Positions 45,495-54,528 of a stretch of DNA of 64,000 bases are shown here, piece after piece (the first letter of the stretch is position 1; every line of letters starts with the position of its first letter). Below the pieces are notes generated by a model. It had not been told where the DNA came from. It did not search any database and saw only the letters and a program-made list of their open reading frames with translations. The DNA comes from Gallionella sp. Its GTDB lineage: Bacteria; Pseudomonadota; Gammaproteobacteria; Burkholderiales; Gallionellaceae. Made by a program: the position numbers and the translations under genes. The DNA lies in contig JAQTTV010000015.1 in assembly GCA_028710565.1 (NCBI GenBank), positions 1 to 64,000 on the forward strand, read 5' to 3'.

Positions 45495-47213
45495 ATGTCC
45501 GTTGAAGATGCCGTCGTTTTGCTGACCAGCACTGAGCCTACTCAAAACAAGAATTTTGGCAGCGCGTTTATCGTGGCGCGGGATGATAGGCATAGTTATT
45601 TGCTGACTTGCGCGCATGTGCTGGAACAAATCAATGGCAAGGGCGATAACAAGCTCAAAGTCTCTGGCTTGGATGCGTCCGTTGAAGTCGTCTGCTGCGG
45701 TGCGGGCGATAGCATAGATATGGCGTTGCTCAAAGTGGAAGGTCTGCTGGACAAACCCTTGTTGGATCAATTTATGTTCGGGCAAGAACAAGCCGAGATT
45801 CAAATCACGGGCTACAGTTTGTTTGATGCGCGCATGGGGCAGCATATCAAACGCGCTTTGAACGGCAATCTGGGCAAAAAGAACCGCCTCACCGCAAACA
45901 ACCGCGAATATCCGTTTTGGGATGTTGCCATCCGTGACGACAGTTTTGCCACCCTCGAAGGCGGCTACAGCGGATCGCCGCTCTACAGCCGCACGGGGCA
46001 AGTGTTAGGCGTGGTCAGCCACCGCCGCAGCGGCGAATACGGACATGCGTTTTGCATCAGCAACTTGCGCACCTTGTATCCCGCCATCGACCAATTGCAG
46101 CCCAATTTCGCCCAACTCACCGCCCTGCCCTCGCTGTCCTCTATTCGCACCCGCTTACTGGGGCGCAGCAAAGAAATTGCCAAAGTCTTTCTCAAATTAC
46201 GCGAACGCTTAAACCGCATGGAAAAAGACGGCGTGGATGATGAAGGCGCGTTCATCCTGCAAATGTGCGAAGAATTTTTAAATCGCAATATGGAAGCCGC
46301 TGAATTTATCGAAATTTGCTTCCCCACTGAAACCGCCAGCACACCGAATGTGCAACAACCCAACTACACCCTGCTCGCACAACGCTTGCGCGACGGGGAA
46401 ATCGCCTTGTGCATCGGCGCGGAATTACCGAAGTTATTTGATGAATCGCTCAATTCGGTAGAAGATTTACCGCAACGCATCGCAGCACTGACCCACTTTG
46501 CCAATCAAGATACGCGCTCATTAGCGGAAGTGTGTGAATACGCCGAGTTAGACACCAACTACGCCCGCCACAGCGTGCTGTCCGAGCTGAAAAAACGGGT
46601 CACACAAGCACACAACCCCAACATCGCCCTGCATGAATTATTGCTCAAACTCGACAAACCGTTTTTGGTGATTTCCACGGGCTTTGACACTTTGCTGGAA
46701 CAACGCCTCAGCCTTAGCCACCGCCGCTTTGTGACGATTGTGACGAACACCACGGCTGAATCCGAAAGCCAGCGGTATACCTTAAAGTATTCCGACAAAG
46801 ACAGCGCGCAATGCAGCGACGAACAACTCTCAACTTTGCAACTGATGGAAAACGGCTATAGCGTGATTTTTCACCCGCGTGGCTATCACGAAGATGGACA
46901 AGACACCGTGTTGCTGTCCGAACGCGACTACTTCAACGCCAGCGAATTGCTCAAAAAACGCTATCCCGCGTATTTGCATAACAAATTAAAAAACAAAGGC
47001 TTATGGTTTTTAGGCTTCCAACCCGACAGTTGGGAAACGCGTCTAATTGCCAAAGCCTTACAATTCCAACGCGGTGCGAACCGCGATTTACCCTTGGTGA
47101 TTCAAGCAAACGCCGACAACTTCGCCCGACTCTTTTGGCGCGAAATGCAGTGCCTGCACTACCCCGACCTCACCGCCCCTGAGTTTGTTGAAAAAATTGG
47201 GGAATTGGTATGA
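45495..47213 (+). CDS. Trypsin-like protease fused to a SIR2-like domain
   Basis: 572 residues from ATG 45495 (AGGA 8 nt upstream). Residues 1-200 form a trypsin-like protease: His41 in TCAHVLE, Asp75 in DSIDMALLKV, Ser159 in GGYSGSPLY. A helical linker (about 215-280) follows. Residues 290-572 follow the SIR2_2 layout: ALCIGAELP (306-312) for GAGxS, STGFD (394-398) for TTNYD, His460, and LWFLGFQPDSW. The NAD-pocket motifs are altered, so NADase activity is doubtful. No signal peptide, so it acts in the cytosol. It probably works with the upstream Trypco1 protein and the downstream STAND ATPase. Confidence 0.85.
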   Translation: MSVEDAVVLLTSTEPTQNKNFGSAFIVARDDRHSYLLTCAHVLEQINGKGDNKLKVSGLDASVEVVCCGAGDSIDMALLKVEGLLDKPLLDQFMFGQEQAEIQITGYSLFDARMGQHIKRALNGNLGKKNRLTANNREYPFWDVAIRDDSFATLEGGYSGSPLYSRTGQVLGVVSHRRSGEYGHAFCISNLRTLYPAIDQLQPNFAQLTALPSLSSIRTRLLGRSKEIAKVFLKLRERLNRMEKDGVDDEGAFILQMCEEFLNRNMEAAEFIEICFPTETASTPNVQQPNYTLLAQRLRDGEIALCIGAELPKLFDESLNSVEDLPQRIAALTHFANQDTRSLAEVCEYAELDTNYARHSVLSELKKRVTQAHNPNIALHELLLKLDKPFLVISTGFDTLLEQRLSLSHRRFVTIVTNTTAESESQRYTLKYSDKDSAQCSDEQLSTLQLMENGYSVIFHPRGYHEDGQDTVLLSERDYFNASELLKKRYPAYLHNKLKNKGLWFLGFQPDSWETRLIAKALQFQRGANRDLPLVIQANADNFARLFWREMQCLHYPDLTAPEFVEKIGELV

Positions 47214-47230
47214 ACCACCACGCGCCAAAA

Positions 47231-47335
47231 TCCCCTCCCCCTAGCAGGGGGAGGGTTAGGGTGGGGGTTGAAATCGTCGCGCTGGTGCAAACATTCACCC
47301 CCCATCCCAACCTTGCCCCTGCTAGGGTGAAGGAG
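47231..47335. repeat. Composite palindrome left of the DUF559 gene
   Basis: TCCCCCTAGCAGGGGGAGGG, then GGGTGGGGGTTGAAA, about 25 bp of spacer, and an inverted half ending CCCTGCTAGGG. Near-identical copies lie at 47741-47841 and 51863-51958 in the same orientation. Confidence 0.85.
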
Positions 47336-47375
47336 TAGGTTATCTCGGCGTTTTGGGCAAAATTAGGAGAAAACC

Positions 47376-47753
47376 ATGCAAAGACTCAGCCCCAGTAGCA
47401 AAGCCTTTTCTCGGCAATTGCGGCGTGAAATGACGGATACGGAACAGTTTTTGTGGCGGCACTTGCGAATGCGCCAAGTACGAGGAGTGAAATTTAGGCG
47501 GCAACATCCTGTGGGAAAATACGTTCTAGATTTTGCTTGCCTTGAAAAACAAGTTGCAGTCGAGTTGGATGGCAGCCAACATATTGAAAATGCAGCAAAA
47601 GACGAAGTGCGCACCGCATGGTTAGCCGCACAAGGTTGGCAGGTGTTACGCTTTTGGAACAATGACGTTTTTTTGAATATTGACGGGGTATTGGCGTGTA
47701 TTGATGCGGCATTGCAGTCAAACCACACCAACAACAAAAATCCTTCCCCCTAG
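47376..47753 (+). CDS. DUF559-domain (Vsr/MTES-like) nuclease-like protein
   Basis: 125 residues. LRREMTDTEQFLWRHLRMRQVRGVKFRRQHPVGKYVLDFAC, then VAVELDGSQHI and GWQVLRFWNNDVFLNIDGV, is the DUF559 restriction-endonuclease-like fold related to Vsr; D (VLDF), E-x-D (VELDG) are the likely catalytic acids. The last residues (NNKNPSP) and the stop come from the composite palindrome. It is bracketed by two direct copies of that palindrome, so it could have been added to the locus as a cassette. Confidence 0.88.
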   Translation: MQRLSPSSKAFSRQLRREMTDTEQFLWRHLRMRQVRGVKFRRQHPVGKYVLDFACLEKQVAVELDGSQHIENAAKDEVRTAWLAAQGWQVLRFWNNDVFLNIDGVLACIDAALQSNHTNNKNPSP

Positions 47754-47841
47754 CAGGGGGAAGGGCGGGATGGGGGTTGAAACGTTGCATCAGTGCCAAG
47801 AGTCAACCCCCACCCTAACCCTCCCCCTGCTAGGGGGAGGG
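47741..47841. repeat. Composite palindrome right of the DUF559 gene
   Basis: Same architecture and orientation as 47231-47335: CCCCCTAGCAGGGGG, a GATGGGGGTTGAAA arm, spacer, TCAACCCCCACCCTAACCC and CCCCCTGCTAGGGGG. Confidence 0.85.
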
Positions 47842-47883
47842 AATCAGAGATGTGAATTAAATTAGATAGTTAGGAACTCAACC

Positions 47884-50800
47884 ATGACCAACCCACACGA
47901 CAACGCACCTTACCTTGGTTTACGTCCTTTTACGGAAAGTGAAAAGGACAAATTCTTTGGGCGGGACGAAGAGATCCATATTCTCACGGACAAAATCTTG
48001 GCGCATCGTTTGACGTTGCTGGTGGCTGCCAGTGGGGTGGGGAAAAGTTCGTTATTGCAGGCGGGGGTGATGCCGCAATTGCGTGCCAGTGGCATGGCGG
48101 ATTTGATTTATCACAACGACTGGGCGGTTGATCCCGCGCGGGATTTGAAGCACAGCATCGTCAAGCACTTTATCCAGCAACAACGCGTCACCGCCGACTA
48201 CGCGCCTGACCTAGACCAACCGCTAAATGAATTTTTGCAAACCCACGCCTTGCTGGGCATCGGCACGGTGGTGATTTTGCTGGATCAGTTTGAAGAATTT
48301 TTCTACTACCAAAAATTCAGCCCACAGCGCGACCAATTTATCCAACAACTCGCCGCCGCGCTGCATGACAGCGACACGCCCACTGCGTTTGTGTTTTCCA
48401 TGCGCGAAGATTTTGCGATGGAAATGGAAGCCTTCAAGCCGTTTTTCAAAGGCATATTTGACAACATTTATCGCATTGAAAAGCTGGAGCTCCCCGCCGC
48501 TCGCGCAGCCATTCTGAAACCGATAGCAGCCATCGGCTATCACTATCAGCCAGCGTTATTAGAGCAACTCCTCGCCGACTTGGGGCGGCGCGAACGCAAT
48601 GAACGCTTGGATTTGCAACATACCGACCAGGCCGCGCTGACCGAAGCCCGCGTCGAACCGCCGCATTTGCAAATCGTCTGCCAACAACTTTGGCAACACG
48701 CCCACGAATCGGCAAGCCAAGAAATAACCCTAGAACATTACCAACATCTCGGCAAAGCAGAAGGGATTTTAAGCAGCTATTTCAACGACAAAATGGCGAA
48801 GCTAGACCGCGCCCAACAACGCCTCGCCTCGCGGGCATTTGACTTATTGGTCAGCCAACACGGCGCGAAAATGGCATACCCGCTGGACGAACTCGCCAAA
48901 CTGCTGCGCGAAAATCCAGACACCCTGCAAACCAGCCTAGACCAACTGCAAGCCGCCGCCATCCTGCGCCGCATCCAACGCCAAGGCAAACCGTGGTACG
49001 AGCTATACCACGATATTTTCGCCAAAAGCATTACCGAATGGAATCAAGCCTATAAGAAAAAACAACTGCGCGAACAACTGCTCAAACGCGGCGGGGTCAT
49101 CAGCGCGGTACTACTCAGTATTTTGCTGGCATTTGACGGCTGGGAAAACCACCAACAACGCCACTTCCGCCTCGGACAAGAAACCGTCTCCGACCGCGTC
49201 GAGGTGTATCAAGGCAAACTCGGCAGTTGGGATATTTTTGGACAAAGAAAATTTTTGTATGAATCCGATTTTGAACGCAAAGACATCGAAGCCGACAAAC
49301 GCGTCGCAGCGGAAGGCATGGCAGAACGCGATAACAGCGTGGAAATGCAGATTGGGGAGTTGCCGCTACGTGATCGTTTTTTTAATTATGCACAAGCGGG
49401 GTTGTTTGACTCGGCGGATAGGGTGTTTGAATCCATCCGCCAGACCAAAGATGATCGACTGATAGGCGATTTGTTATCACCGTTGGCTTCGTTTCGAGTA
49501 CAGCAAAGCATAGATCGCTTACTGAACTGGAAGAGTAAAAGAGGCGCACAGAACGGGAGTGGACTTTCGTGGCTCGGTAGCTTGAATGGTCAATTGACGA
49601 TTCCCAAACTGGTGGACTTGCTCGCGGATAACGATGCAGATGTACGCAGCAGCGCGACCTATCCTTTGATTCACCTTAAAGCTGTTGCCGCCATTCCTAA
49701 GCTGATAACATTGCTCGAAGATAAGGATGACACTGTGCGCAACAGTGCAGCCTCGGCTTTGGGTAGCCTCAAAGCCGAGGCTGCCATTCCTAAGTTGATT
49801 GCCTTGCTTGCAGACAACGATGCTTATGTGCGCAACACTGCGGCGGAGGCATTGCGTAAACTCAAAGCCGAAGCCGCGACACCTAGGCTGATTGCCTTGC
49901 TCACGGATAAGGATGCTAATGTGCGCAGCACTGTGGCTTGGGCTTTAGGCAACCTCAAAGCAGAGGCAGCCATTCCTAAGCTGATTACCTTGCTCGCGGA
50001 TAACGAAACTTATGTGCGCAACAGTGCGGGATATGCTTTGGGGAACCTCAAAGCCGAGGCAGTCATCCCTAATCTGATTACCTTGCTCGCGGATAAGAGT
50101 GCTGATAAGCGCGGCAGTGCGGCTTATGCTTTGGGTAATCTTAAAGCCGTTTCCGCCATTCCTAAGCTGATAACCTTGCTCGAAGATAAGGATATTTATG
50201 TGCGCAACATGGCAGCCTCTGCTTTGGGCAACCTCAAAGCAGAGGCTGCCGTTCCTAAGTTGATTGCCTTGCTTCCAGATAACGAAACTTCTGTGCGCAT
50301 CAGTGCAGCAGGTGCTTTGGGTATCCTCAAAGCCGAGGCCGCCATTCCTAAGCTGATTACCTTGTTCGAGGATAACAATCCTGAAGTGCGTAGCACTGCG
50401 GCGGAGGCATTGGGGAATTTCAAATTTCCTACCGCCACTCTTAAACTGAGTTTGTTACTCAGTGATAACAGTTGGTCAGTACGGGGTAGTGCTATGTATG
50501 CTCTAGGCAAAATCAAAGACCCCGCCGCCACACCTAATCTCATTGCCTTGTTCGCAAAAAGGAATACTGATTACAACGATAACAGAGCGGAGGTGGCATT
50601 ACGCAACCTAAATCTACAACTAGGTACTGTTTTTAAACCTAAAAAATCAGACTCCGCACAGGAATCAAGCGAGCCAACACCAACCTTGGACAGCTTGCGA
50701 GTGGATGCCGCTGGCATGAATCCCAATCGCCGCGCCGAAGCATCCACTGCCTTGGGCACAATTAAACAACTCGCAGCAGCGGAACTATTGGGCAAATTAC

Positions 50801-51738
50801 TGCAAGACCGCGACACAGATGTGGTCAGCAACACACTGAAAGCATTGGCTAAATTGGGAAAAACACATAGTGCGTGGGTGCAACCGTATTTGCTGCAATT
50901 ATTGGCTTATACCAAACATACTGACGGCGATATACAAGAAGCAGCTATTCAAGTCTTGGGTGGGATGATTACTTTTGCCAACGGACAAAAATCCAGCGAC
51001 TTCATTCCCTTAGATCAACACATCCAGCAAACTTTGTTAGGTATTGCGCAAGATGCGAAGCAAAAACCATTTTTGCGCATGGCGGCGGTGGATGCCTTGG
51101 GTGACACCAAACGGGAAGACGCGGGGAAAGTGCTGTTGCCGCTGTTAGCTGATCCGCAATTGAATATGAATGTGGCATATTGGCTGGCACAACTCGCTTA
51201 CCGCCCCGCACAAGCGGAATTGCAAGCGCATTTCGACAGCTTGGTGCAACAAAATCAAGCCTGGCGGGCGGCGCGGGATGCGGGCAAGTTTGCGCGTGCA
51301 GACAAAGAAGAGCTGACCGCGCAAAAAGATAATAGCTGGCAAGACGATTACCAACTGTATCAATACGCCTACGCCTTGGCGCGGATTGCACCTGAAAAAG
51401 ACGGGGTGGCGTTGTTGTCGCATCCGCTGTATCAGGTGCGGCAAGCGGCAGTTCAGGCGTTGGCGGAAAAAGCTAATGGCGCGTTGTTGCAACAAGTGCT
51501 GGCGGCGCATCAGGCGTTTAATGCCAGTGATTTGCCGTCGCCTTTCCCCACCACTGCCTATCGCGCCTTGGATAAAATGTTGTATCAATTGGAATTCAAC
51601 GGCACCAAAGCGGATTTGGCATTGCTAAAAACCTTAAAAGCCAAAAACTTCCCCGCCCAACCCAAACAACAACGCGCATTGAACGAACGCTTTGATTGGA
51701 CAATTGCGGAGTTGGAGTATCGGTTGGGGAAAAAGTAG
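47884..51738 (+). CDS. nSTAND1-type NTPase with membrane segment and HEAT-repeat sensor
   Basis: 1284 residues. The opening YLGLRPFTESEKDKFFGRDE is the nSTAND1 signature; Walker A is AASGVGKSS (48-56), Walker B VVILLDQFEEFF with D134. A winged-helix-like region ends near 390. A hydrophobic stretch GGVISAVLLSILLAF (about 403-417) may be a single membrane helix. After an alpha-helical part, ten 31-residue PBS-lyase-type HEAT units (572-881) follow, then more diverged HEAT to the end. STAND NTPases use such superstructures to sense a ligand and then assemble. The likely effectors are the neighbouring protease and nuclease. Confidence 0.88.
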   Translation: MTNPHDNAPYLGLRPFTESEKDKFFGRDEEIHILTDKILAHRLTLLVAASGVGKSSLLQAGVMPQLRASGMADLIYHNDWAVDPARDLKHSIVKHFIQQQRVTADYAPDLDQPLNEFLQTHALLGIGTVVILLDQFEEFFYYQKFSPQRDQFIQQLAAALHDSDTPTAFVFSMREDFAMEMEAFKPFFKGIFDNIYRIEKLELPAARAAILKPIAAIGYHYQPALLEQLLADLGRRERNERLDLQHTDQAALTEARVEPPHLQIVCQQLWQHAHESASQEITLEHYQHLGKAEGILSSYFNDKMAKLDRAQQRLASRAFDLLVSQHGAKMAYPLDELAKLLRENPDTLQTSLDQLQAAAILRRIQRQGKPWYELYHDIFAKSITEWNQAYKKKQLREQLLKRGGVISAVLLSILLAFDGWENHQQRHFRLGQETVSDRVEVYQGKLGSWDIFGQRKFLYESDFERKDIEADKRVAAEGMAERDNSVEMQIGELPLRDRFFNYAQAGLFDSADRVFESIRQTKDDRLIGDLLSPLASFRVQQSIDRLLNWKSKRGAQNGSGLSWLGSLNGQLTIPKLVDLLADNDADVRSSATYPLIHLKAVAAIPKLITLLEDKDDTVRNSAASALGSLKAEAAIPKLIALLADNDAYVRNTAAEALRKLKAEAATPRLIALLTDKDANVRSTVAWALGNLKAEAAIPKLITLLADNETYVRNSAGYALGNLKAEAVIPNLITLLADKSADKRGSAAYALGNLKAVSAIPKLITLLEDKDIYVRNMAASALGNLKAEAAVPKLIALLPDNETSVRISAAGALGILKAEAAIPKLITLFEDNNPEVRSTAAEALGNFKFPTATLKLSLLLSDNSWSVRGSAMYALGKIKDPAATPNLIALFAKRNTDYNDNRAEVALRNLNLQLGTVFKPKKSDSAQESSEPTPTLDSLRVDAAGMNPNRRAEASTALGTIKQLAAAELLGKLLQDRDTDVVSNTLKALAKLGKTHSAWVQPYLLQLLAYTKHTDGDIQEAAIQVLGGMITFANGQKSSDFIPLDQHIQQTLLGIAQDAKQKPFLRMAAVDALGDTKREDAGKVLLPLLADPQLNMNVAYWLAQLAYRPAQAELQAHFDSLVQQNQAWRAARDAGKFARADKEELTAQKDNSWQDDYQLYQYAYALARIAPEKDGVALLSHPLYQVRQAAVQALAEKANGALLQQVLAAHQAFNASDLPSPFPTTAYRALDKMLYQLEFNGTKADLALLKTLKAKNFPAQPKQQRALNERFDWTIAELEYRLGKK
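49597..50526 (+). repeat. Ten 93-bp units encoding HEAT repeats
   Basis: Consensus unit AIPKLITLLxDxxxxVRxS then AAxALGxLKAEA, exactly 31 residues each without gaps. Identity is high at the framework positions and the DNA (for example CTCAAAGCCGAGGC) is nearly repeated; variation concentrates at unit positions 10-18 and 22. An eleventh, decayed unit follows. Confidence 0.9.
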
Positions 51739-51862
51739 TGCCTTCCTTCCCCCTTGCTGGTCATCTGTATCTACACAATTTATGGCGCATTTCTGAAAAT
51801 GCACCTGCTTTGATTTGTTAACGCTAACATGATGATTTTAAGTTAAAATCATAGCGAACCTA

Positions 51863-51958
51863 CTCCTTCCCCCTAGCAGGGGGAAGGGTGGGATGGGGGT
51901 TGAAAGTTTACATTCGTGCGACGATTTCAACCCCCACCCTAACCCTCCCCCTGCTAGG
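51863..51958. repeat. Third composite palindrome, interrupted by a MITE-like element
   Basis: Same as 47741-47841, but broken after CCCCCTGCTAGG; the expected remainder GGGAGGG resumes at about 52257 after the inserted element and a 9-bp duplicate. Confidence 0.8.
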
Positions 51959-52247
51959 CATAACTATCTACACAACTTTCAATCATTTTGGAATAAGGGT
52001 GTATTAAACTTTTCATTCAAAAACAACAACATCCGAATATCTTGATTTGAACCCAGACTCCCCTCGCCCACTTGTGGGAGAGGGGCAGGGGGAGAGGGGG
52101 TGCCGAAGGCGCGAATTGCATCCAGATAAGGGCATGTGCAACACGCCCCTACAAATTATGAAGAATGTTGTTTTTAAATGAAATTCAACCCCCACCCTAA
52201 CCCTCCCCCTGCTAGGGGGAGGGAACAAAGTTGTGTAGATAGTTATG
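51959..52247. mobile_element. MITE-like element with 21-bp inverted ends and 9-bp direct flanks
   Basis: 289 bp. The left end CATAACTATCTACACAACTT(T) is repeated in perfect inverse at 52227-52247. Both sides are flanked by CCTGCTAGG (51950-51958 and 52248-52256), as expected of a target duplication. No transposase inside. The first 165 bp recur at 63836-64000 with about ten differences. Confidence 0.8.
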
Positions 52248-52398
52248 CCTGCTAGGGGGAGGGAATATGGCAATATGAAAAAGTTGTGTAGATACCCATG
52301 CCTGCAAGGGTGAGCGGACATAGGTAGTTGCTTGACTAAACAACGCATTCAGCAGAACAACCGTCCTGCTTAAGCAAACCACTGCACAGTCGTGACAA

Positions 52399-52433
52399 TA
52401 AAAAAGCGGCATATCTTGCGATATGCCGCTTTT
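52399..52433 (-). terminator. Intrinsic terminator after ihfB
   Basis: Leftward AAGCGGCATATC, loop GCAA, GATATGCCGCTT, then TTTTTAT. A perfect 12-bp stem 16 bp after the ihfB stop. Confidence 0.92.
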
Positions 52434-52448
52434 CATTGTCCTACTACT

Positions 52449-52736
52449 TTAAGACTTTGCTTCACCTACTCGTTCACGCAACTCTTTGCCTGCTTTGAAG
52501 TGCGGGACGTATTTGGCGGGGACTTTGACCTGATCGCCCGTCTTGGGATTACGCCCTTGACGTGGTGGACGATAGTTCAGCCCAAAGCTGCCAAAACCCC
52601 GAATTTCAACACGTCCACCTTCGGAAAGTGTTCTGGACAAACCATCCAGTATCACTTTCACGGCGGCTTCAGCTTGCTTCGCTTGGAGTTGCGGGTGCAA
52701 CTCGGTGAGCTTTGTAATCAAATCAGAACGCGTCAT
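52449..52736 (-). CDS. ihfB: Integration host factor beta subunit
   Basis: 95 residues. [18 protein letters not shown] and [20 protein letters not shown] match IHF-beta rather than HU, and the position directly after rpsA is the classic one. IHF bends DNA at specific sites and often assists sigma-54 promoters such as the nifH promoter in this window. It starts 16 nt after the rpsA stop and ends before a strong terminator. Confidence 0.96.
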   Translation of the reverse strand: MTRSDLITKLTELHPQLQAKQAEAAVKVILDGLSRTLSEGGRVEIRGFGSFGLNYRPPRQGRNPKTGDQVKVPAKYVPHFKAGKELRERVGEAKS

Positions 52737-52752
52737 CTGCTTCTTTCAATAT

Positions 52753-54474
52753 TTAGGCTTCGTTTTTGTTGCTATTCATCTTCGCTTTTAACAATGCGCC
52801 CAGATTAGTGGTACCCGCATTGCCTGTATTTTCAGCGGAGAATTTTTGCATCGCAGCAGATTCTTCGGCTTTGTTCAAAGCTTTGATCGACAAATTAATA
52901 CCACGATTCTTACGATCCACATTGATCACAACAGCCGTGATGGTATCGCCTTCTTTCAAATGAGTACGGATGTCTTCCACGCGGTCAACAGAAACTTCAG
53001 ATGCTTTCAAGTAAGCTTCGATGTCGCCAGCCAACAGAACAACAGCACCCTTAGCGTCCAATGTTTTCACAACGCCTGTAACCACAGAGCCTTTTTCATT
53101 GGTGGAAACAAAACCGCCGAAAGGATCACCTTCCAGTTGTTTGATGCCCAAGGAGATGCGTTCACGTTCCACGTCGATTGCCAATACCACGGCTTCAACT
53201 TCGTCACCCTTCTTGAAGTTGCGAACCATGTCTTCGCCAGATTGGCTCCAAGACAAGTCGGACAAGTGGATCAGACCGTCGATACCGCCATCCAAACCGA
53301 TGAACACGCCGAAGTCGGTGATAGACTTGATTTGACCACGGACTTTGTCGCCCTTCTTGTGGTTGATTTCAAAGTCGTCCCAAGGATTCGATTTGCATTG
53401 TTTCATGCCCAAGGAGATACGACGACGTTGTTCGTCGATTTCCAAGATCATGACTTCAACTTCATCGCCCAAGCTCACAACCTTAGATGGGTGAACGTTT
53501 TTGTTTGTCCAATCCATTTCAGAAACGTGAACCAGACCTTCGATGCCTTGTTCGATTTCCACGAATGCGCCGTAGTCAGTCAGGTTAGTGACCTTACCGA
53601 ACAGACGTGTACCTTGTGGGTAGCGACGTGCCAGCCCGCCCCAAGGATCATCGCCCATTTGTTTGATGCCCAGAGAAACGCGATTCTTTTCTTGATCGAA
53701 TTTAAGGATCTTGGCTTCAACTTCTTCGCCCACGGTAAGGACTTCAGAAGGATGCTTAACACGACGCCATGCCAAGTCAGTGATGTGCAACAGACCGTCG
53801 ATACCGCCCAAGTCAACGAATGCGCCGTAGTCAGTGATGTTTTTAACCACGCCCTTAACGATTGCGCCTTCTTTCAGATTTTCCATGATTGCTTCACGAT
53901 CCGCACCTTGTGTTGCTTCCAACACTGCGCGACGAGAAACTACCACGTTGTTACGCTTACGATCCAACTTGATAACCTTGAGTTCCATGGTCTTGTTTTC
54001 GTATGGAGTCGTATCCTTAACAGGACGAATATCCACCAAAGAACCTGGCAAGAAAGCACGGATACCATTGACCATTGCAGTCAAACCGCCCTTAACTTTA
54101 CCGCTCACGAAGCCTTCAACGATACTGCCTTCTTCCATGGCGATTTCCAGATCATGCCATGCTGCCAGACGCTTCGCTTTTTCACGGGACAGCTTGGTTT
54201 CACCATAGCCATTTTCCAACGACTCAATCGCCACGGTGATGAAATCACCTGCTTTGACTTCTAATTCGCCTTTTGCGTCGAGGAATTCCTCAATCGCGAT
54301 TAAACTTTCGGACTTCAGTCCTGCATTCACCACAACAACGTTGTGATCAACACGCACGACTTGTGCGGTAATCAGTTCGCCAGCGCGCATTTCTTTGCGG
54401 GTCAAACTTTCTTCAAACATGGCTGCAAAACTATCCATATCGAATTCGGGTACAGCTGCTACGGTTGCGTTCAT
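52753..54474 (-). CDS. rpsA: 30S ribosomal protein S1
   Basis: 573 residues from ATG 54474 ([16 protein letters not shown]), AGG 8 nt upstream; a GTG at 54483 is in frame but less supported. Six S1 RNA-binding domains are visible, with characteristic [20 protein letters not shown] and [20 protein letters not shown] segments. S1 binds mRNA for initiation. It follows aroA-cmk by 54 nt and precedes ihfB. Confidence 0.97.
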   Translation of the reverse strand: MNATVAAVPEFDMDSFAAMFEESLTRKEMRAGELITAQVVRVDHNVVVVNAGLKSESLIAIEEFLDAKGELEVKAGDFITVAIESLENGYGETKLSREKAKRLAAWHDLEIAMEEGSIVEGFVSGKVKGGLTAMVNGIRAFLPGSLVDIRPVKDTTPYENKTMELKVIKLDRKRNNVVVSRRAVLEATQGADREAIMENLKEGAIVKGVVKNITDYGAFVDLGGIDGLLHITDLAWRRVKHPSEVLTVGEEVEAKILKFDQEKNRVSLGIKQMGDDPWGGLARRYPQGTRLFGKVTNLTDYGAFVEIEQGIEGLVHVSEMDWTNKNVHPSKVVSLGDEVEVMILEIDEQRRRISLGMKQCKSNPWDDFEINHKKGDKVRGQIKSITDFGVFIGLDGGIDGLIHLSDLSWSQSGEDMVRNFKKGDEVEAVVLAIDVERERISLGIKQLEGDPFGGFVSTNEKGSVVTGVVKTLDAKGAVVLLAGDIEAYLKASEVSVDRVEDIRTHLKEGDTITAVVINVDRKNRGINLSIKALNKAEESAAMQKFSAENTGNAGTTNLGALLKAKMNSNKNEA

Positions 54475-54528
54475 CGGAGACACCTAAAAAATTCTGTTTG
54501 CACAGAGGGTTAGTTAAAAAATTCCCAA

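Larger units (their letters stand above)
51739..52398. other. Repeat-filled gap downstream of the STAND gene
   Basis: About 660 bp with no gene. It holds the third composite palindrome (51863-51958), the inverted-ended element at 51959-52247, a remainder of the palindrome, and a further inverted end AAGTTGTGTAGATACCCATG at 52276-52300. Confidence 0.8.

Noticed and set aside
52846..54264. 472-residue rightward frame opposite rpsA
   Set aside because: Shadow of the highly biased rpsA codon usage; His/Phe/Gln-rich with no domain.
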